Assembly (NCBI GenBank): GCA_018267285.1
Contig: JAFDYU010000003.1
Location: forward strand, 101,002-165,001
DNA length: 64,000 nt
Direction of reading: 5' to 3'
DNA from: Bacteroidota bacterium
Lineage (GTDB): Bacteria > Bacteroidota > Bacteroidia > Cytophagales > Cyclobacteriaceae
The translations under genes were made by a program, and so were the position numbers. The first letter of the stretch is position 1; every line of letters begins with the position of its first letter. The notes below the pieces were generated by a model that was not told where the DNA came from, made no database searches, and saw only the letters and a list, made by a program, of their open reading frames with translations. Shown here in pieces: positions 1 to 8,325 of the stretch.

Positions 1-1
1 G

Positions 2-1303
2 AAAGGATTCATCCCATCGCTTCCATCGGACGAAGCGCTTTACATCGCTATCGGGATCATTGGAGCCACCGTTATGCCACATAATTTGTATTTGCATTCT
101 TCTCTGGTGCAAACGCGCAGGTATGATACCAGCGAAAAAGGAATCTGGTCGGCCATCAAATACAACCTGATTGACTCTGCCATTGCACTCAACGCAGCAT
201 TCTTTGTAAACGCGGCTATTCTAATTTTAGCTGCATCTACTTTTTTCAGAGCGGGCATGTATGAAGTTACCGACATTCAAGACTCGTATAAATTTCTCGC
301 GCCCCTGCTCGGCACAGACTGGGCATCAATTTTATTTGGCGTAGCCTTGGTTGCCGCAGGCCAAAGTTCAACGATAACGGGCACGCTTGCAGGCCAGGTG
401 GTGATGGAGGGCTACTTAAACCTTCGCATTGCACCATGGCTTAGAAGGTTGCTGACGCGATTAATTGCCATCACCCCGGCTTATTTTGTAATCCTATATT
501 ATGGGGAAGAAAAAACGGGAGCGTTACTGGTGCTTAGTCAAGTGGTGCTCAGTCTTCAGTTAGGGTTTGCCATAATTCCATTGATTCATTTTACAAGCGA
601 CAAAGAAAAGATGGGGGTTTTTGTGATAAAAACCTGGATGAAGGTTTGTGCGTGGGCCATTGCGGTTATCATCATTTCGCTCAATGTGAAATTAGTGGTT
701 CAGGAAATTGTAGTATGGTTGGAAAACAGCGGAGAGTACAGGTGGGTAATATGGACGTTTGTTATTCCCTTCTGCATTGCCACAGGAGCCTTGCTATTAT
801 ACATTGCTTTCAAACCATTACTGGATCAACGCAGGCTCGAAAAAAATCTGTCGCCACACGGCACCGCGGTTAATCTCAATACGTTAAAACTTCAAGAATA
901 CAGCCGTATCGCGATCACGATCGACTTCAGTTCGGTGGATACAAAAGCAATTCAAAGCGCAATTTCACAAGGCGGCCATAAAGCATCGTATATACTGCTG
1001 CACATAGTGGAAACTGCCGGAGCTATGTGGTACGGAAGCGAAATAGCAGACCACGAAGCCAATGAAGATGCTGTCGCTCTGAAAAATTATGCCGAACAAT
1101 TACAACAACAAGGTTACCGCGTTAAAGCAAAAGTAGGATATGGCAATCCAAGAAGAGTTATACCGGAAATTGTTAATGTGTTCGATGCCGATCTGCTGGT
1201 GATGGGCGCACACGGCCACAACTGGGTAAAGGATTTGGTTTTTGGAACAACGGTAGACATTGTGCGGCACCGCGTAAACATCCCGGTGTTGATCGTTCGC
1301 TAA
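2..1303 (+). CDS. NRAMP-family divalent metal transporter with C-terminal UspA domain (5' partial)
   Basis: The reading frame is open from the left edge, so the N-terminus lies outside the window; 433 residues are visible. An NRAMP hallmark (MPHNLYLHSSLVQTR) follows a GATV turn at visible residues 21-39 and is the metal-binding helix 6 region; several hydrophobic segments follow to about residue 280. From about residue 300 the protein becomes a soluble universal-stress-protein domain ending in a G-x2-G-x9-G-T-T nucleotide-binding signature. The family imports Mn2+ or Fe2+ with protons across the inner membrane. The tail could sense ATP and gate transport, which is inference. The gene stands alone before mnmE. 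Confidence 0.9.
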   Translation, partial: KGFIPSLPSDEALYIAIGIIGATVMPHNLYLHSSLVQTRRYDTSEKGIWSAIKYNLIDSAIALNAAFFVNAAILILAASTFFRAGMYEVTDIQDSYKFLAPLLGTDWASILFGVALVAAGQSSTITGTLAGQVVMEGYLNLRIAPWLRRLLTRLIAITPAYFVILYYGEEKTGALLVLSQVVLSLQLGFAIIPLIHFTSDKEKMGVFVIKTWMKVCAWAIAVIIISLNVKLVVQEIVVWLENSGEYRWVIWTFVIPFCIATGALLLYIAFKPLLDQRRLEKNLSPHGTAVNLNTLKLQEYSRIAITIDFSSVDTKAIQSAISQGGHKASYILLHIVETAGAMWYGSEIADHEANEDAVALKNYAEQLQQQGYRVKAKVGYGNPRRVIPEIVNVFDADLLVMGAHGHNWVKDLVFGTTVDIVRHRVNIPVLIVR

Positions 1304-1365
1304 TCGTTATTCGTGATTATGATTTGTGTTGTATTTTCGTAACGATTTAACTAAAGAACTGAATT

Positions 1366-2730
1366 TTGAATTCCCCTGACGACACCATTGTAGCGCTCGC
1401 AACCGCACAAGGCATCAGCGCAATAGCCGTTATTCGCCTATCGGGAAAAGATTCCATAGCCATCACACAAAAAATTTTTAGGGGAAAAGATCTCACCACT
1501 CAGCCCTCGCACACCATTCACTTTGGCTCTATTCAAGATGAAGGGAACAACATTGATGAAGTTTTGGTCTCCGTTTTTAGAGCGCCCAATTCTTTTACGA
1601 AAGAAAATTCAACCGAGATATCCTGCCACGGCTCGCCACTCATTATCAAAGATATTATCAAGGCTTTGCTGAAGCAGGGTGCTCACCTTGCCACTCCCGG
1701 AGAATTTACTAAACGAGCTTTTCTCAATGGCCGCTTTGATTTAGTACAAGCCGAAGCAGTGGCCGACATCATCCACGCAGAAACCGAAAATGCACGCCAA
1801 GCCGCCCTCAATCAAATGCGGGGAGGTTTTTCGAAAGAGATTCAACTTCTGCGCGATGAGCTTATTCATTTTGCATCGCTGATAGAGCTTGAACTTGATT
1901 TTGGCGAAGAAGATGTTGAGTTTGCTAAACGCGATGACTTAAAAAAATTAATTTACAAAGTACAGTCTTATCTGCATCCGTTAATTCATTCGTTCGATCA
2001 GGGAAACGTAATTAAAAACGGTGTGCCCACCGTGATTGCCGGAAAGCCTAACGCGGGGAAATCTACTTTGCTCAACGCGTTGCTTAACGAAGAGAAAGCC
2101 ATCGTTTCTGAAGTGCCCGGCACAACCCGAGACATAATTGAAGACGAACTAGTACTGGGAGGCATTAGTTTCCGGTTTATGGACACGGCCGGATTGCGCG
2201 AAACCACCGATTTTGTTGAAGCCATTGGCGTACAGCGCACCCGCGAAAGTTTGCGCAAAGCCTCGCTCATTCTTTATCTCTTTGATTTATCGAATACCAC
2301 GGTCGATGAAATTCAGCGTGAAGAGGATGAAATAAAAAAAATGAACGTGCCGGTCATTAAAATAGGAAACAAAATAGATCGGGCTGATGCTGAGTTATTG
2401 AAAATATTGGGTAATAAAGATTATGTTTTCATTTCTGCGGCCCAAAAGAAAAACCTTCAACAACTAAAAGATCAAATCCTCAACCTCTTTCAGCTCAGTT
2501 CTGTAAAACAAGGCGATGTGGTGGTAACTAACCTGCGGCACTATCAAAATTTAAAACTAACCGATGATGCATTAAATCGGGTTTTATCCGGAATGGATTC
2601 GGCAGTTACCGGAGATTTTCTCGCCATGGACATAAGGCAAGCCCTTCATTACCTGGGCGAAATCACCGGGGCTATCACAACCGATGACTTGCTCGCAAAC
2701 ATCTTCAGTAAATTTTGTATCGGGAAGTAG
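1366..2730 (+). CDS. mnmE: tRNA-5-carboxymethylaminomethyl-2-thiouridine GTPase MnmE
   Basis: This 454-residue protein has all MnmE landmarks: an N-terminal tetrahydrofolate-binding domain (DTIVALATAQG near residue 6), a helical domain, an inserted Ras-like G domain with P-loop GKPNAGKST at about 226-234 and DTAG in switch II, and the C-terminal CIGK whose cysteine is typical of the family. With MnmG it modifies U34 of certain tRNAs. The start is TTG at 1366, chosen because the product then matches the usual N-terminus and no ATG is available nearby. The length is normal for the family. Confidence 0.97.
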   Translation: MNSPDDTIVALATAQGISAIAVIRLSGKDSIAITQKIFRGKDLTTQPSHTIHFGSIQDEGNNIDEVLVSVFRAPNSFTKENSTEISCHGSPLIIKDIIKALLKQGAHLATPGEFTKRAFLNGRFDLVQAEAVADIIHAETENARQAALNQMRGGFSKEIQLLRDELIHFASLIELELDFGEEDVEFAKRDDLKKLIYKVQSYLHPLIHSFDQGNVIKNGVPTVIAGKPNAGKSTLLNALLNEEKAIVSEVPGTTRDIIEDELVLGGISFRFMDTAGLRETTDFVEAIGVQRTRESLRKASLILYLFDLSNTTVDEIQREEDEIKKMNVPVIKIGNKIDRADAELLKILGNKDYVFISAAQKKNLQQLKDQILNLFQLSSVKQGDVVVTNLRHYQNLKLTDDALNRVLSGMDSAVTGDFLAMDIRQALHYLGEITGAITTDDLLANIFSKFCIGK

Positions 2731-2733
2731 AAT

Positions 2734-3075
2734 ATGGTTTATAGTATTTTTTACATCAAGACAAAACACATTAAAATAGTCGCGGCACTATTGTTTATTT
2801 TTTTGTCGGCATCCTGTAAAGAAATAAAGCTAGCAAATAAAACAGATGAGATTGTAACCAGCACCGCAACAGACGAAAACGGAAAAATATTGACCATGGT
2901 TTTTAACAACACCAAAAACACAGCAACATTAACTTTAGAACGTACGGCTATCAAATTGAAAAGACAAATAGCCGCTTCGGGTATTTGGTATATAAACAAA
3001 CATTACGAATTGCGTGGGAAAGGCAAAGACATACTGGTAACTAAAGACGGAGTGATTCTATTTAAAAATTATTAA
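2734..3075 (+). CDS. MliC/PliC-type lysozyme-inhibitor-like lipoprotein
   Basis: A 113-residue protein starting 3 nt after the mnmE stop. Residues 13-28 form a lipoprotein signal ending in LSASC, with the lipidated cysteine at 28. The rest resembles the MliC fold (Pfam MliC): a strand reading ILTMVFNNTKNTATLTL, then S-G-x-x-Y and GKG elements at about 83-97, which correspond to the conserved Ser and Lys loops that enter the lysozyme active site in characterised inhibitors. The likely role is periplasmic or surface protection against c-type lysozyme. The assignment rests on motif resemblance; a general small lipoprotein is the alternative. Confidence 0.7.
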   Translation: MVYSIFYIKTKHIKIVAALLFIFLSASCKEIKLANKTDEIVTSTATDENGKILTMVFNNTKNTATLTLERTAIKLKRQIAASGIWYINKHYELRGKGKDILVTKDGVILFKNY

Positions 3076-3090
3076 ACAAAAATCGATAAG

Positions 3091-4167
3091 ATGAAAACTG
3101 TTGTACTCTTTGTTTTTTATTGGATTGTTGCTTTTACTCAAGCTCAAGACATTAACATCATCGGTTATTATGCCGGCAACGAAAAGGGAGTTGACCAAAT
3201 TCCGGCAAACAAGCTTTCGCACATTATTTACAGTTTCTGTCATCTAAAAGGCAATCGGCTAACGGTCGATTCGAAAGAAGACTCAGCCACCATAAAGAAA
3301 CTAGTGGCGTTGAAAACGCAAAACCCAAAGATTAAAATAAACGTATCGTTAGGTGGTTGGGGCGGATGTGCCCCCTGCTCCGAAGTATTTTCTTCTAACA
3401 ACGGCAGAGTTGAGTTTTCAAAATCGGTAAAAGAAATTTGTAATTATTTTCATGCTGATGGTATTGATTTAGATTGGGAGTATCCGGCCATTGAAGGCTA
3501 TCCAGGTCATACTTATACAAAAGAAGATCGCAATAATTTCACCTTGCTCATTCAGGCTTTGCGCCAAGAACTTGGCAAAGACCTTGAAATAAGTTTTGCT
3601 GCGGGTGGTTTTAAAAAATTTCTTGAAGAGTCTGTTGATTGGGCAAACGTTACGCCTCTCATCGACCGCATTAACTTGATGACGTACGACCTGGTTAATG
3701 GTTATTCCACCGTGACGGGGCATCACACTCCGTTGTACTCGTCCGATCAAACTACGGAATCAACCGATTTTGCGGTACACTATTTAATCAATCAAGATGT
3801 GCCCGGGAAAAAAATAGTGATTGGTGCAGCTTTTTATGCACGCGTTTGGGAAAATGTGCCGAATGTAAACCATGGGCTTTATCAATCGGGAAAATTCAAG
3901 ACAGGAATTGATTACAAAAAATTTGAAAAAGAATTTTTAAAAGAAAACGGTTTCGAATATTTCTGGGATGATAAAACACAGTCTCCCTATTATTTCAATT
4001 CAGCAAAAAGACTTTTCGCTACGTTCGATGACAAAAAATCTATTGCTTTGAAAACAACGTATGTGATGGAGCAAGGGCTTCAGGGTATTATGTTTTGGGA
4101 ACTGACGCTCGATAAAACCCAGGCAGGCTTATTAGATGAAATAGTACTTACAGCCCGAGAAAAATAA
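3091..4167 (+). CDS. Secreted GH18-family glycosidase (chitinase-like)
   Basis: A 358-residue protein with a signal peptide of about 19 residues. The GH18 barrel is recognised from the SLGGWGG strand-3 motif (about 85-92) and the catalytic DGIDLDWE (DxxDxDxE, acid Glu at residue 130), plus the MTYDL and MFWELTLD strands near 203 and 337. GH18 enzymes cleave beta-1,4-GlcNAc linkages with substrate assistance, giving chitinases or endo-beta-N-acetylglucosaminidases. No carbohydrate-binding module or type IX sorting domain is present, so it is probably periplasmic or lipid-free secreted. It starts 15 nt after the lysozyme-inhibitor-like gene and is probably co-transcribed with it. Confidence 0.9.
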   Translation: MKTVVLFVFYWIVAFTQAQDINIIGYYAGNEKGVDQIPANKLSHIIYSFCHLKGNRLTVDSKEDSATIKKLVALKTQNPKIKINVSLGGWGGCAPCSEVFSSNNGRVEFSKSVKEICNYFHADGIDLDWEYPAIEGYPGHTYTKEDRNNFTLLIQALRQELGKDLEISFAAGGFKKFLEESVDWANVTPLIDRINLMTYDLVNGYSTVTGHHTPLYSSDQTTESTDFAVHYLINQDVPGKKIVIGAAFYARVWENVPNVNHGLYQSGKFKTGIDYKKFEKEFLKENGFEYFWDDKTQSPYYFNSAKRLFATFDDKKSIALKTTYVMEQGLQGIMFWELTLDKTQAGLLDEIVLTAREK

Positions 4168-4171
4168 TAAA

Positions 4172-4205
4172 TTCAAAATCTCTTCAAAATTTGTTTGCAC
4201 TTTTG
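4172..4205 (+). promoter_or_regulatory. Candidate promoter with PhoB-like direct repeat upstream of the response regulator
   Basis: Two identical TTCAAAAT half-sites begin at 4172 and 4183, exactly 11 bp apart (one helical turn), and are followed 7 bp later by CACTTTTG, one mismatch from the Bacteroidota -7 box TAnnTTTG. The GTG start of the regulator comes 4 nt after the box. The same layout recurs at 6161-6194 before the Omp85-like gene. Direct repeats with a helical-turn period are typical targets of OmpR/PhoB-family regulators, so autoregulation is a reasonable inference. Confidence 0.55.
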
Positions 4206-4209
4206 AGGT

Positions 4210-4884
4210 GTGAAAATCCTGCTGATTGAAGATGAAAAAGATCTTGCTGAGAGTATCGTCAGCTACCTAAAAGGTAATGACCTCACCTGCGAATGGGTTT
4301 CAACTACAGAAAATGCTTTAGATAGAATCTATGTGCATGATTACGATTGCGTTTTGCTTGACCTGATGCTGCCCGATGGAAACGGGTTCGATATTTTAAA
4401 AGCATTAAAGAAGAAAAACAAAACAGAAGGTGTTATAATAACGTCAGCCAGGGAAAGCCTGCAAACTAAAATAGAAGGTCTTACCATGGGCGCTGACGAC
4501 TACCTGACTAAACCATTCCATCTCTCTGAGCTTCTTGCGCGTATTCTTGCCCTCGTGCGCAGAAAAAATTTTAAAGGAAGTAATCTTGTTCGTTTTCAAG
4601 AGATTGAAATCGACCTTCTGTCAAAAAATGTAACGGTACGCGGCAACAAAATCGATCTCACCAAAAAAGAAATGGATCTGCTCTTGTTTATGATGGGCAA
4701 TCAAAATAAAGTGTTATCGAAAAGTACGATTGCCGAGCACTTGTCGGGCGACCTTGCCGATATGCTCGACAACCATGATTTTGTTTATGCCCACATCAAA
4801 AACCTGAAAAAAAAGTTACATGAAGCCGGCAGCCCGGATTACATCAGAACAGTTTACGGACTAGGTTATCAATGGCTAGCATGA
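4210..4884 (+). CDS. OmpR/PhoB-family DNA-binding response regulator
   Basis: A 224-residue two-domain regulator. The receiver domain has the acidic pair near residues 8-9, the phospho-acceptor Asp51 in CVLLDLMLPDG and the conserved Lys in DDYLTKPF near 101. The C-terminal winged helix (about 128-224) has the family motif DLTKKEMDLLLF and ends in RTVYGLGYQW. The start is GTG. The gene overlaps the kinase gene by an ATGA, so the two are translationally coupled. It probably binds the TTCAAAAT direct repeats in front of itself and of the Omp85-like gene. Confidence 0.95.
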   Translation: MKILLIEDEKDLAESIVSYLKGNDLTCEWVSTTENALDRIYVHDYDCVLLDLMLPDGNGFDILKALKKKNKTEGVIITSARESLQTKIEGLTMGADDYLTKPFHLSELLARILALVRRKNFKGSNLVRFQEIEIDLLSKNVTVRGNKIDLTKKEMDLLLFMMGNQNKVLSKSTIAEHLSGDLADMLDNHDFVYAHIKNLKKKLHEAGSPDYIRTVYGLGYQWLA

Positions 4885-6158
4885 AAGGCCTTAACCAAAA
4901 CTTACTCAGCAAAACATTACGCATATATATATTAGTTGCCGTTGTTATCTTACTGATTATTGCTCCGATATTTTATCAAGCAACCTTGCGATTGTACCTG
5001 CACGAAACCGATGAAATATTGGTACTTCACAAAAAAGAGTTTATTCATTTTCACCAACCTTACCTACGAGAGGCAGACATTTCTCAGTGGAATAAATATA
5101 ACCGTGACGAAAAAATTGAGCCTGCTAAGCAAAAACACAAACGAGATAAGTTTTCTATTCAATATTTTTACGACACTTTAAAGAGGAAACGTGAGCCCTA
5201 CCGTGTTCTGCGCACATCGGTAAGCATTGAAGGAAAGGGTTACAGCTATTCTGTGAAAATCAACTTAATCGAAAAGGAAGAAACGATGAAAAGCATCGTG
5301 TATTTATTTCTGGTTTTAACCGTTTCGCTACTGGTAGGGCTTTATTTCATAACCCGGCTAATCTCTGCAAAGCTGTGGAAACCTTTTTATGGCTCACTGG
5401 CTGTTTTAGAAAAATTTGAAGTTGATAAAATGCCGAATGCCAATCACCCGCACACCAACACGGTAGAGTTTGTACGGCAAAATGCTGCAATCGAGAATCT
5501 CATCAACAAAAACATAAGCATTTACAACAGACAACGTGAGTTTGTGGAAAATGCAGCACACGAGTTGCAAACTCCTTTGGCCGTAATTCAGGGAAAAATT
5601 GAAACGCTTTATCAACAATCAAATTTAACCAAAGAGCAATCGGAAGGGCTTGAAAAAATAAATTCATCTGTTACGCGGTTAATTCGACTGAATAAAAACC
5701 TGTTACTGCTCTCCCGGATTGACCGCGACCAGTTTCCGCAATCTGAAAATATATTTATTAACGAGCTTATTCAAAAAAACATGGAGTTTTTTACAGAACA
5801 AGCTCAGTCAAAACAGATAGAAATAAAAGTAAATTCGGAAGTGCTTATTCATGTAAATGCGAACCTTGCTTTAACTGAAATACTCATTAGTAATTTATTT
5901 CTCAATTCGATCAAGCACAACACGCCCAATGGTTTTGTTCTAATTACCATAACCGAAGAATGTTTTTCGTTTTCAAACCCCGGGCTGAGTGAACCTTTAC
6001 CATCGGAGAGAATTTTTGAAAGATTTACAAAGATAGATCCGTCATCTCAAGGTACCGGATTGGGTCTCGCCATCATAAAAAAGATAGCAGAATTGCACGG
6101 GTGGTCTGCTGTTTATCAATTTGAAAATAAAATACATACGTTTTCCATTCGGTTCTAA
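4881..6158 (+). CDS. Sensor histidine kinase, partner of the upstream response regulator
   Basis: I chose the ATG at 4881, which forms an ATGA overlap with the regulator stop, over the in-frame ATG at 4872; the product is then 425 residues. Transmembrane helices lie at about 13-33 and 136-158 and bracket a basic sensor region of about 100 residues that resembles no domain I can name. The HisKA motif AAHELQTPL carries His227; the ATPase has an N-box (NLFLNSIKHN) and the G-box GTGLGLAII. The signal is unknown. Having the Omp85-like gene directly downstream suggests an envelope stimulus. Confidence 0.94.
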   Translation: MKGLNQNLLSKTLRIYILVAVVILLIIAPIFYQATLRLYLHETDEILVLHKKEFIHFHQPYLREADISQWNKYNRDEKIEPAKQKHKRDKFSIQYFYDTLKRKREPYRVLRTSVSIEGKGYSYSVKINLIEKEETMKSIVYLFLVLTVSLLVGLYFITRLISAKLWKPFYGSLAVLEKFEVDKMPNANHPHTNTVEFVRQNAAIENLINKNISIYNRQREFVENAAHELQTPLAVIQGKIETLYQQSNLTKEQSEGLEKINSSVTRLIRLNKNLLLLSRIDRDQFPQSENIFINELIQKNMEFFTEQAQSKQIEIKVNSEVLIHVNANLALTEILISNLFLNSIKHNTPNGFVLITITEECFSFSNPGLSEPLPSERIFERFTKIDPSSQGTGLGLAIIKKIAELHGWSAVYQFENKIHTFSIRF

Positions 6159-6160
6159 AA

Positions 6161-6194
6161 TTCAGAATATCTTCAAAATCAGCAGCAAACTTTG
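6161..6194 (+). promoter_or_regulatory. Candidate promoter with PhoB-like direct repeat upstream of the Omp85-like gene
   Basis: TTCAGAAT at 6161 and TTCAAAAT at 6172 repeat the half-site, 11-bp period and 7-bp spacing to a -7-like box (AAACTTTG, 6187-6194) seen at 4172-4205. The repeat part matches the first element at 17 of 19 positions. It starts 3 nt after the kinase stop, so the outer-membrane gene probably has its own promoter under the neighbouring regulator. Confidence 0.5.
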
Positions 6195-6210
6195 CATAAA
6201 TTCATTACCT

Positions 6211-7542
6211 ATGAAGTTTTTAACAATCACCTCTCTCGTTGGGTGCTTTTTTTTGAGCTCAACTGTTTCGGCCCAACAACAAAAAGACAGCACACGCCTT
6301 CCCTTTGCCATTGCCGATGAAAAACGGATGTCTGATGAAGATCTGAAGGATAAAAAAGAAGGCGCGTATATAACCGGTGCACCCGACCTCAGCTCTGATC
6401 CGATCAATGGTTTTGGATATGGTGGCGAAGGTTCCATCTTTTTTAACGGCCACCGCAACGATCCTTTTTTTGCCTATACGCCCTATCGCGCTAAACTGGA
6501 TTTTGTTGTGTTCAACACCACGCGCGAACAAAGAGAATTTTTCCTTCGTTTGGATGTGCCCTACATTTTAAATACCAAATGGCGGCTGCGTGCCGAGGGC
6601 GGTTACGAGGCCAACCCAAATCTATTATACTTTGGTATTACCGCCCCACAAAGTCTCCAGCCGTTGCAGTACACCAACTCAAGCGGCAACGTTGTAAACA
6701 ATGCCAAGTACCACGACTATGAAAAGAATTTCATGGTTGGCCCTTATCAGTTTTACAATAACTATTACAAAAAAGAATCGGTTATTAATGTGAGTATGGA
6801 ACACTCGTATTTGGAAGGCAGACTACGTGCGTTGATTGGGTATGAGTTTGCCCAGGTAAACATGACCGCTTTTCGCGACAGCTCGCTTATTCGCGATGAC
6901 TACAACAACGGAAAGGTGTTGGGCCTCGGTACCAATAACATAAGTATTGCACAAGTGGGCTTGATCTACGACACGCGCGATCTCGAACCCGACCCGAGCA
7001 ATGGAGTATTTGCCGAGATCACCAACGAATTATCGTTGAAAGCTTTTGGCTCTGCCTTTAACTTTAATAAAACTTTCACACACGTAAATTATTACAAAAA
7101 GTTATTTCCCAACATCTTTAAGCGTTTGGTTTTTGCAGGGCGCGTGGCAATGGGTTACACTGCCCTCGATGCACCTTTCTTCGAATACCAGGATCAGTGG
7201 AGCTCTGAAGGAAGCATCGAAGGGTTGGGTGGCCCAACAACCTTGCGGGGTTACAAACAGAGTCGTTTTTTGGGGCGAGTTACCAACTTCAACAATTTTG
7301 AATTGCGTTGGCGATTTGCTCAAACAAAATTCGCCAAACAGCATCTGGAATTTAGTGCCGTACCGTTCTTCGATTTTGGAGGCGTATGGGATGAATTTTC
7401 AACTATGAACACAAAAAACCTCCGTCACTCAGAAGGTATGGGGCTGCGTATAGCATGGAATGAAAGTACGGTGCTTAGATTTGACTATGCCGTATCGAAA
7501 GAAGACAATCAGTTCTTCTTTAATTTGGCACATGCTTTTTGA
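6211..7542 (+). CDS. Omp85/BamA-superfamily outer-membrane beta-barrel protein (surface antigen-like)
   Basis: The ATG at 6211 gives a 443-residue protein with a clean signal peptide (about 1-22, ending SAQQ); the longer frame from 6121 would bury that signal and cover the promoter element. After a short N-terminal stretch (DUF5982-like) come amphipathic strands of a barrel with the Omp85 signature LRGYKQSRF near 347-355 and a C-terminal aromatic residue (HAF). There are no POTRA repeats, so it is not BamA itself. Related small Omp85 proteins include patatin-tail and TamA-like barrels. It is probably controlled by the adjacent two-component system. Confidence 0.85.
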   Translation: MKFLTITSLVGCFFLSSTVSAQQQKDSTRLPFAIADEKRMSDEDLKDKKEGAYITGAPDLSSDPINGFGYGGEGSIFFNGHRNDPFFAYTPYRAKLDFVVFNTTREQREFFLRLDVPYILNTKWRLRAEGGYEANPNLLYFGITAPQSLQPLQYTNSSGNVVNNAKYHDYEKNFMVGPYQFYNNYYKKESVINVSMEHSYLEGRLRALIGYEFAQVNMTAFRDSSLIRDDYNNGKVLGLGTNNISIAQVGLIYDTRDLEPDPSNGVFAEITNELSLKAFGSAFNFNKTFTHVNYYKKLFPNIFKRLVFAGRVAMGYTALDAPFFEYQDQWSSEGSIEGLGGPTTLRGYKQSRFLGRVTNFNNFELRWRFAQTKFAKQHLEFSAVPFFDFGGVWDEFSTMNTKNLRHSEGMGLRIAWNESTVLRFDYAVSKEDNQFFFNLAHAF

Positions 7543-7562
7543 ATGTCTTCTATAAAATTAAA

Positions 7563-8321
7563 TCATACGTTATCCCGTTTCACCACCGTAGCACTTGCTT
7601 GAGCCACGGGCAACACCAGCAGGTCGGCTACCACCACATGTGCGGGTCTTGTCAGCACAAACAAAATAAGCTCGGCAATATCTTGCGCGGTTAATGGTTG
7701 CATTCCTTTGTAGGTGTTCTTGGCACGTTCGGCATCGCCTTTAAACCGAACTAACGAAAATTCTGTTTCAACAAGGCCGGGATTAATTGCCGTTACTTTA
7801 ATTCCATAAGGGTTTAAATCAAAACGCATTCCGCGAGTGATTGAATCAACAGCCGACTTACTGGCACAGTACACATTGCCATTAGGGTAAACCTCTTGCC
7901 CAGCAATAGAACCAATATTTAAAATGTGCCCCGACTTCCGGTCGATCATTCCGTTCATGATTTGCTTCGATACGTACAACAAGCCTTTCACATTGATGTC
8001 AATCATTTTATCCCAATCGTGCGTGTCCCCAGTTTGAATAGGAGAAAGCCCGTGTGCATTGCCCGCATTGTTTACAAGTACATCAATATTTTTCCATGAA
8101 TCGGGCAACGATTGTATGGCATCCGCAACTTCTTCTTGCCTACTCACATCAAAACAAAGTGTAGTTACTTTTGTATTTGACGACAGCTCTTTCAAAAGAT
8201 TTTCTAAACGATCTTTTCTCCTGCCGCACAATATCAAATCAAAATTATTTTTAGACAATACACGTGCTGTTGCTTCGCCAATGCCCGAAGTAGCGCCTGT
8301 AATTAATGCAATTTTTTTCAT
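7563..8321 (-). CDS. SDR-family NAD(P)-dependent oxidoreductase (YdfG-like)
   Basis: A 252-residue classical short-chain dehydrogenase with the cofactor motif TGATSGIGEAT at 8-18, NNAG in strand 4 and the catalytic Ser...Tyr-x-x-x-Lys (GSIAG then YCASK). Closest in appearance to YdfG/serine-3-dehydrogenase-type enzymes that reduce 3-hydroxy acids or malonic semialdehyde, but the substrate cannot be read from the sequence. It starts 4 nt after porT ends and is the last gene of the ubiE-porT-SDR run. Confidence 0.92.
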   Translation of the reverse strand: MKKIALITGATSGIGEATARVLSKNNFDLILCGRRKDRLENLLKELSSNTKVTTLCFDVSRQEEVADAIQSLPDSWKNIDVLVNNAGNAHGLSPIQTGDTHDWDKMIDINVKGLLYVSKQIMNGMIDRKSGHILNIGSIAGQEVYPNGNVYCASKSAVDSITRGMRFDLNPYGIKVTAINPGLVETEFSLVRFKGDAERAKNTYKGMQPLTAQDIAELILFVLTRPAHVVVADLLVLPVAQASATVVKRDNV

Positions 8322-8325
8322 GTGC

